A DNA stretch of 64,000 nucleotides from Capilliphycus salinus (GTDB taxonomy: Bacteria; Cyanobacteriota; Cyanobacteriia; Cyanobacteriales; Microcoleaceae), in assembly GCF_047276495.1 (NCBI RefSeq), contig NZ_CP178543.1:6138001-6202000 (forward strand), in the 5' to 3' direction. Within the stretch, counting starts at the first letter, position 1, and each line of letters begins with the position of its first letter. A program made the translations under genes and the position numbers. Of the stretch, positions 61,889 through 64,000 are shown piece after piece. Below the pieces are notes generated by a model, which was not told the origin of the DNA, made no database searches, and was given only the letters and a program-made list of their open reading frames with translations.

Positions 61889-63208
61889 TTGGATGAGAAC
61901 TCTAATGATTTCTTCAATGATTTCTTCAATCCCTCTTTAACGGAAACTAAACCGATGTCTATCCTTAAAAAAACATCTGAGACTCTTAACCTGATCGGCG
62001 CCAAACTTAAACCCGCCACCCAACCGAGATTTTGGGGGCCAATCAGCGTCACGGCTATCGTTGTTGCTTTTATTTGGCAAGTTTCAGAACATCCCGAATG
62101 GTTTGAGTTGGACGATCTGCGAGAAGCCGTTTCCAATTCGGGAAATTTCGACGATCGCCTTTCTCAAGAAGACCGATCAATTGCCGCCGATATTGACAGT
62201 TCAGCCGTTTTGCTCAAAGAATTAGAAGGGCCACAACTGTTACCCTACCCCATAAACGAGCCAATTAACGCCGCAGAAGGCGTACTCGATCAAGCGCGTC
62301 AATCCGGTTTAAATCGCTCTACAACGCCTTCAAGCTCGTCTAATCCGCTGTTAGAACCCCCATCGGCTTCCAATAATACCTTACCCGATTTTCCGGTTGC
62401 GCCAACGCCATCGGACTCCAATAATATCCTCAATTTCAACCCCACCCCCACTCCTTCTTCTCCGCCCCCGTTACCTCAAAACCCTTCCGGCTTAACGCCT
62501 GCGAATCCCTTCGAGGTCAACTATCCCAGTGCGACAACCGCCCCAGAGGGAGAGACATCCACCAATAATCCCCTACAGGCGGCGATGGATCAATATAATA
62601 TCCAAGAACAAGGACAATCAAATCAACCGAGTTCATCTTCGTCCGATTTGAGGGTAAACAGCAATCAACCCCAAGTCAACCCGGTCAATGTTCCCGGAAA
62701 ACCCACAAATTCCACCCCGACAAGCGTTGTCAGTCAACCCATTGTCGAAATTCCTCCCGCCACTTGGATTGTACCCCGTCCAAGCACAACTCCGACTCTC
62801 CCCACCAGTCCGACAACGACAACCAACTCCTATCAAACCAATATTTCTATCACTCCCCCGGTTGTTCCTTCTCAACCGATAATTCCCCCCACCCGGACCG
62901 ACGCCGCAGTTACTCCCGATATACAGAATATTTACAATTCCTACAGCACCTATCCCAACGTCAATTCTAACGGTTCCTACAGCGCTCCTTATCCGAATAA
63001 TAACGCTTCTCCCATTCAAGCCTATCCGGGCTATTCTAACAACACTTCAACCAATCCCCAAGACTATCAAGTTAATCAAAATAGTCTCATTCAAAGTCCC
63101 GCCGATCAATTTAATCAAATGAATCAGCAACGTTCTTACTCCGTTCCCCGTCCCATTCCCGGGCGCCGAATTGGAGGGGGCGAAATTAACACGTTTGCCA
63201 ATCCTTAA
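61889..63208 (+). CDS. Membrane protein with long Pro/Ser/Asn-rich tail
   Basis: A 439-residue protein I do not recognise by name. A hydrophobic helix lies near 50-65 (GPISVTAIVVAFIWQV), preceded by a positively charged stretch (SILKKTSETLNLIGAKLKP). Beyond it, residues ~75-110 are polar and the rest (about 120-439) is low complexity, rich in Pro, Ser, Asn and Gln, with YPNNNASPIQAYPGYSNNTS near the end. It looks like a single-pass protein with an extended extracytoplasmic tail. The frame opens at a TTG (61,889); an ATG at 61,955 is a cautious alternative, and a -1 frame upstream (GTG near 61,824) may be the true N terminus (see findings). Confidence 0.6.
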   Translation: MDENSNDFFNDFFNPSLTETKPMSILKKTSETLNLIGAKLKPATQPRFWGPISVTAIVVAFIWQVSEHPEWFELDDLREAVSNSGNFDDRLSQEDRSIAADIDSSAVLLKELEGPQLLPYPINEPINAAEGVLDQARQSGLNRSTTPSSSSNPLLEPPSASNNTLPDFPVAPTPSDSNNILNFNPTPTPSSPPPLPQNPSGLTPANPFEVNYPSATTAPEGETSTNNPLQAAMDQYNIQEQGQSNQPSSSSSDLRVNSNQPQVNPVNVPGKPTNSTPTSVVSQPIVEIPPATWIVPRPSTTPTLPTSPTTTTNSYQTNISITPPVVPSQPIIPPTRTDAAVTPDIQNIYNSYSTYPNVNSNGSYSAPYPNNNASPIQAYPGYSNNTSTNPQDYQVNQNSLIQSPADQFNQMNQQRSYSVPRPIPGRRIGGGEINTFANP

Positions 63209-64000
63209 AGCCGGTTTTGACCTTGTTGTAAAATACATTCAGCATCGAGTAATTGTCTGTGTTCGCTTCTGACAACTGCACAACCTTCGACTAAAGTTGA
63301 AAGGACAAAGACTTGTCCTTGTTTGATGCTGTCTAAAATGGGTTCAACTAACTCGACTTGTCGAATTAAAACCCGGGTTGAAATGTATTCGGCTTTGAAT
63401 GTACTTTCTCCATCCAACAGCCAAAAATCAACCCCATATTTGCGGATAAAGTCTTGAACTTCGCTCAAATCAGAGCTATATTGAGCATTAACTAAGTCTA
63501 ATAAACGCTGGTAAAATTGAGTATAATATTGGGTATGGTAGGGGTAATCATATTCCAGTGCAATTAATGTCGAACGTTGGGCTAAAGTGGGAATAAAATC
63601 GGCTTCTTCTGAAAGGGTAGCGACTAAAGTTTCTTTGGGTTGTTTTTGCAGAAATTCATAAATTAGCGGTTCTTTTCCGGTGCGATAGAGTTGGTTGGGA
63701 AGGGTAACACCGGGTAAAAAAGGAACAATTATTAGCAACATTCCCAAACCGAACGTTAGGCTAAAAAACGTTAATTGGTAGCGATTAAAACCGTTTTCTA
63801 TCAGTTGAATTAAAGCCCGAATTTGGGCTTCTAGAATTAAGATTACCGCCAAACCTGCGGCGAAAATTAACACAATTTTGAAGCTGTGGTAAGTGTAGCG
63901 AGTTGGAAAATATAGCTGGAATAAAACCGCATGGGCTAAGAAATATAATCCCAAAGAGGCTAATAAGATTTGTCCTAAAAGTTTAATTTCAGAATCGATT
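63205..64000 (-). CDS. Polytopic membrane protein, C-terminal part (5' end outside the window)
   Basis: The frame is open to the window edge; an internal TTG at 63,954 should not be taken as the start. The visible ~265 residues have hydrophobic helices at the beginning (LLGQILLASLGLYFLAHAVL; FKIVLIFAAGLAVILILEAQ; FSLTFGLGMLLIIVPFLPGV) and then a ~160-residue soluble C-terminal domain (TLVATLSEEADFIPTLAQRS; RKYGVDFWLLDGES). The shape resembles the C-terminal end of large cyanobacterial membrane glycosyltransferase-like (GT39-type) or O-antigen-type proteins, but no catalytic part lies in the window. It is convergent with the preceding gene, whose last codons it overlaps by four bases. Confidence 0.65.
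   Translation of the reverse strand, partial: IDSEIKLLGQILLASLGLYFLAHAVLFQLYFPTRYTYHSFKIVLIFAAGLAVILILEAQIRALIQLIENGFNRYQLTFFSLTFGLGMLLIIVPFLPGVTLPNQLYRTGKEPLIYEFLQKQPKETLVATLSEEADFIPTLAQRSTLIALEYDYPYHTQYYTQFYQRLLDLVNAQYSSDLSEVQDFIRKYGVDFWLLDGESTFKAEYISTRVLIRQVELVEPILDSIKQGQVFVLSTLVEGCAVVRSEHRQLLDAECILQQGQNRL

Overview
The window looks like chromosomal DNA of a cyanobacterium, probably a filamentous Oscillatoriales-type genome; I cannot name the species. The reasons are frequent HIP1 octamers (GCGATCGC), an OpcA gene beside zwf with tal and fbp in the same run, a ClpR/ClpP cluster, a PilM of the cyanobacterial type, ThyX carrying an intein, and many CHAT, FecR, FHA, WD40 and TPR proteins. Spacers are crowded with GC-rich palindromic repeats (GGGGCGGGTT...AACCCGCCCC and CCCCCTAAATCCCCC types) that in places have grown into tandem arrays.

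Layout. 1-6,000: the 5' part of pilM, an S9 peptidase with a frameshifted C terminus, a small XRE regulator and ppsA. 6,000-16,000 (accessory): a 1,381-residue AAA-like/14xWD40/TPR protein whose last 36 codons are repeated three times downstream; a secreted clostripain-like (C11) peptidase cut by an in-frame TAG; and a CyRepA1-type plasmid replication protein with iteron-like repeats on its downstream side. 16,000-25,400: an EEP phosphatase/nuclease, an M3 oligopeptidase, an AEC transporter, a YtaF/MntP-like membrane protein, and a divergent FecR / TPR-CHAT pair. 25,900-33,500: a sulfotransferase followed by a 2,180-residue secreted protein with 12 near-identical Ig-like domains and RTX repeats. 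33,600-38,300: a HTH protein, a SAM hydrolase-like protein, a LarA-like protein, a PD-(D/E)XK-like protein, a decayed tnpB 3' end and a secreted hypothetical.

38,700-48,500 is mostly housekeeping: fbp, tal, zwf and opcA on one strand (oxidative pentose phosphate pathway and its switch with the Calvin cycle), an ABC-2 permease with a J-domain protein, and three clpP-family genes, two lacking the catalytic serine. 49,000-57,300: a vWA protein, a large tandem repeat array, rph, then a nucleotide-metabolism run (dut, dCMP deaminase, zinc ribbon, adk) and thyX with a 198-residue mini-intein, an HD hydrolase and a sugar-type ABC ATPase. 57,300-64,000: three FHA proteins around a PRC-barrel protein, a second tandem repeat array, pgl (linked by pathway to zwf/opcA), a Pro/Ser/Asn-rich membrane protein and the 3' part of a membrane protein running off the window.

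The points most worth checking are the amber-interrupted C11 peptidase beside the AAA-WD40-TPR protein, the repeated gene 3' ends, the plasmid-type Rep in a chromosomal setting, the ThyX mini-intein, the tnpB/omega-RNA relic and the tandem palindrome arrays. No tRNA, rRNA or CRISPR array was seen. All calls come from reading the sequence; no database search was run.
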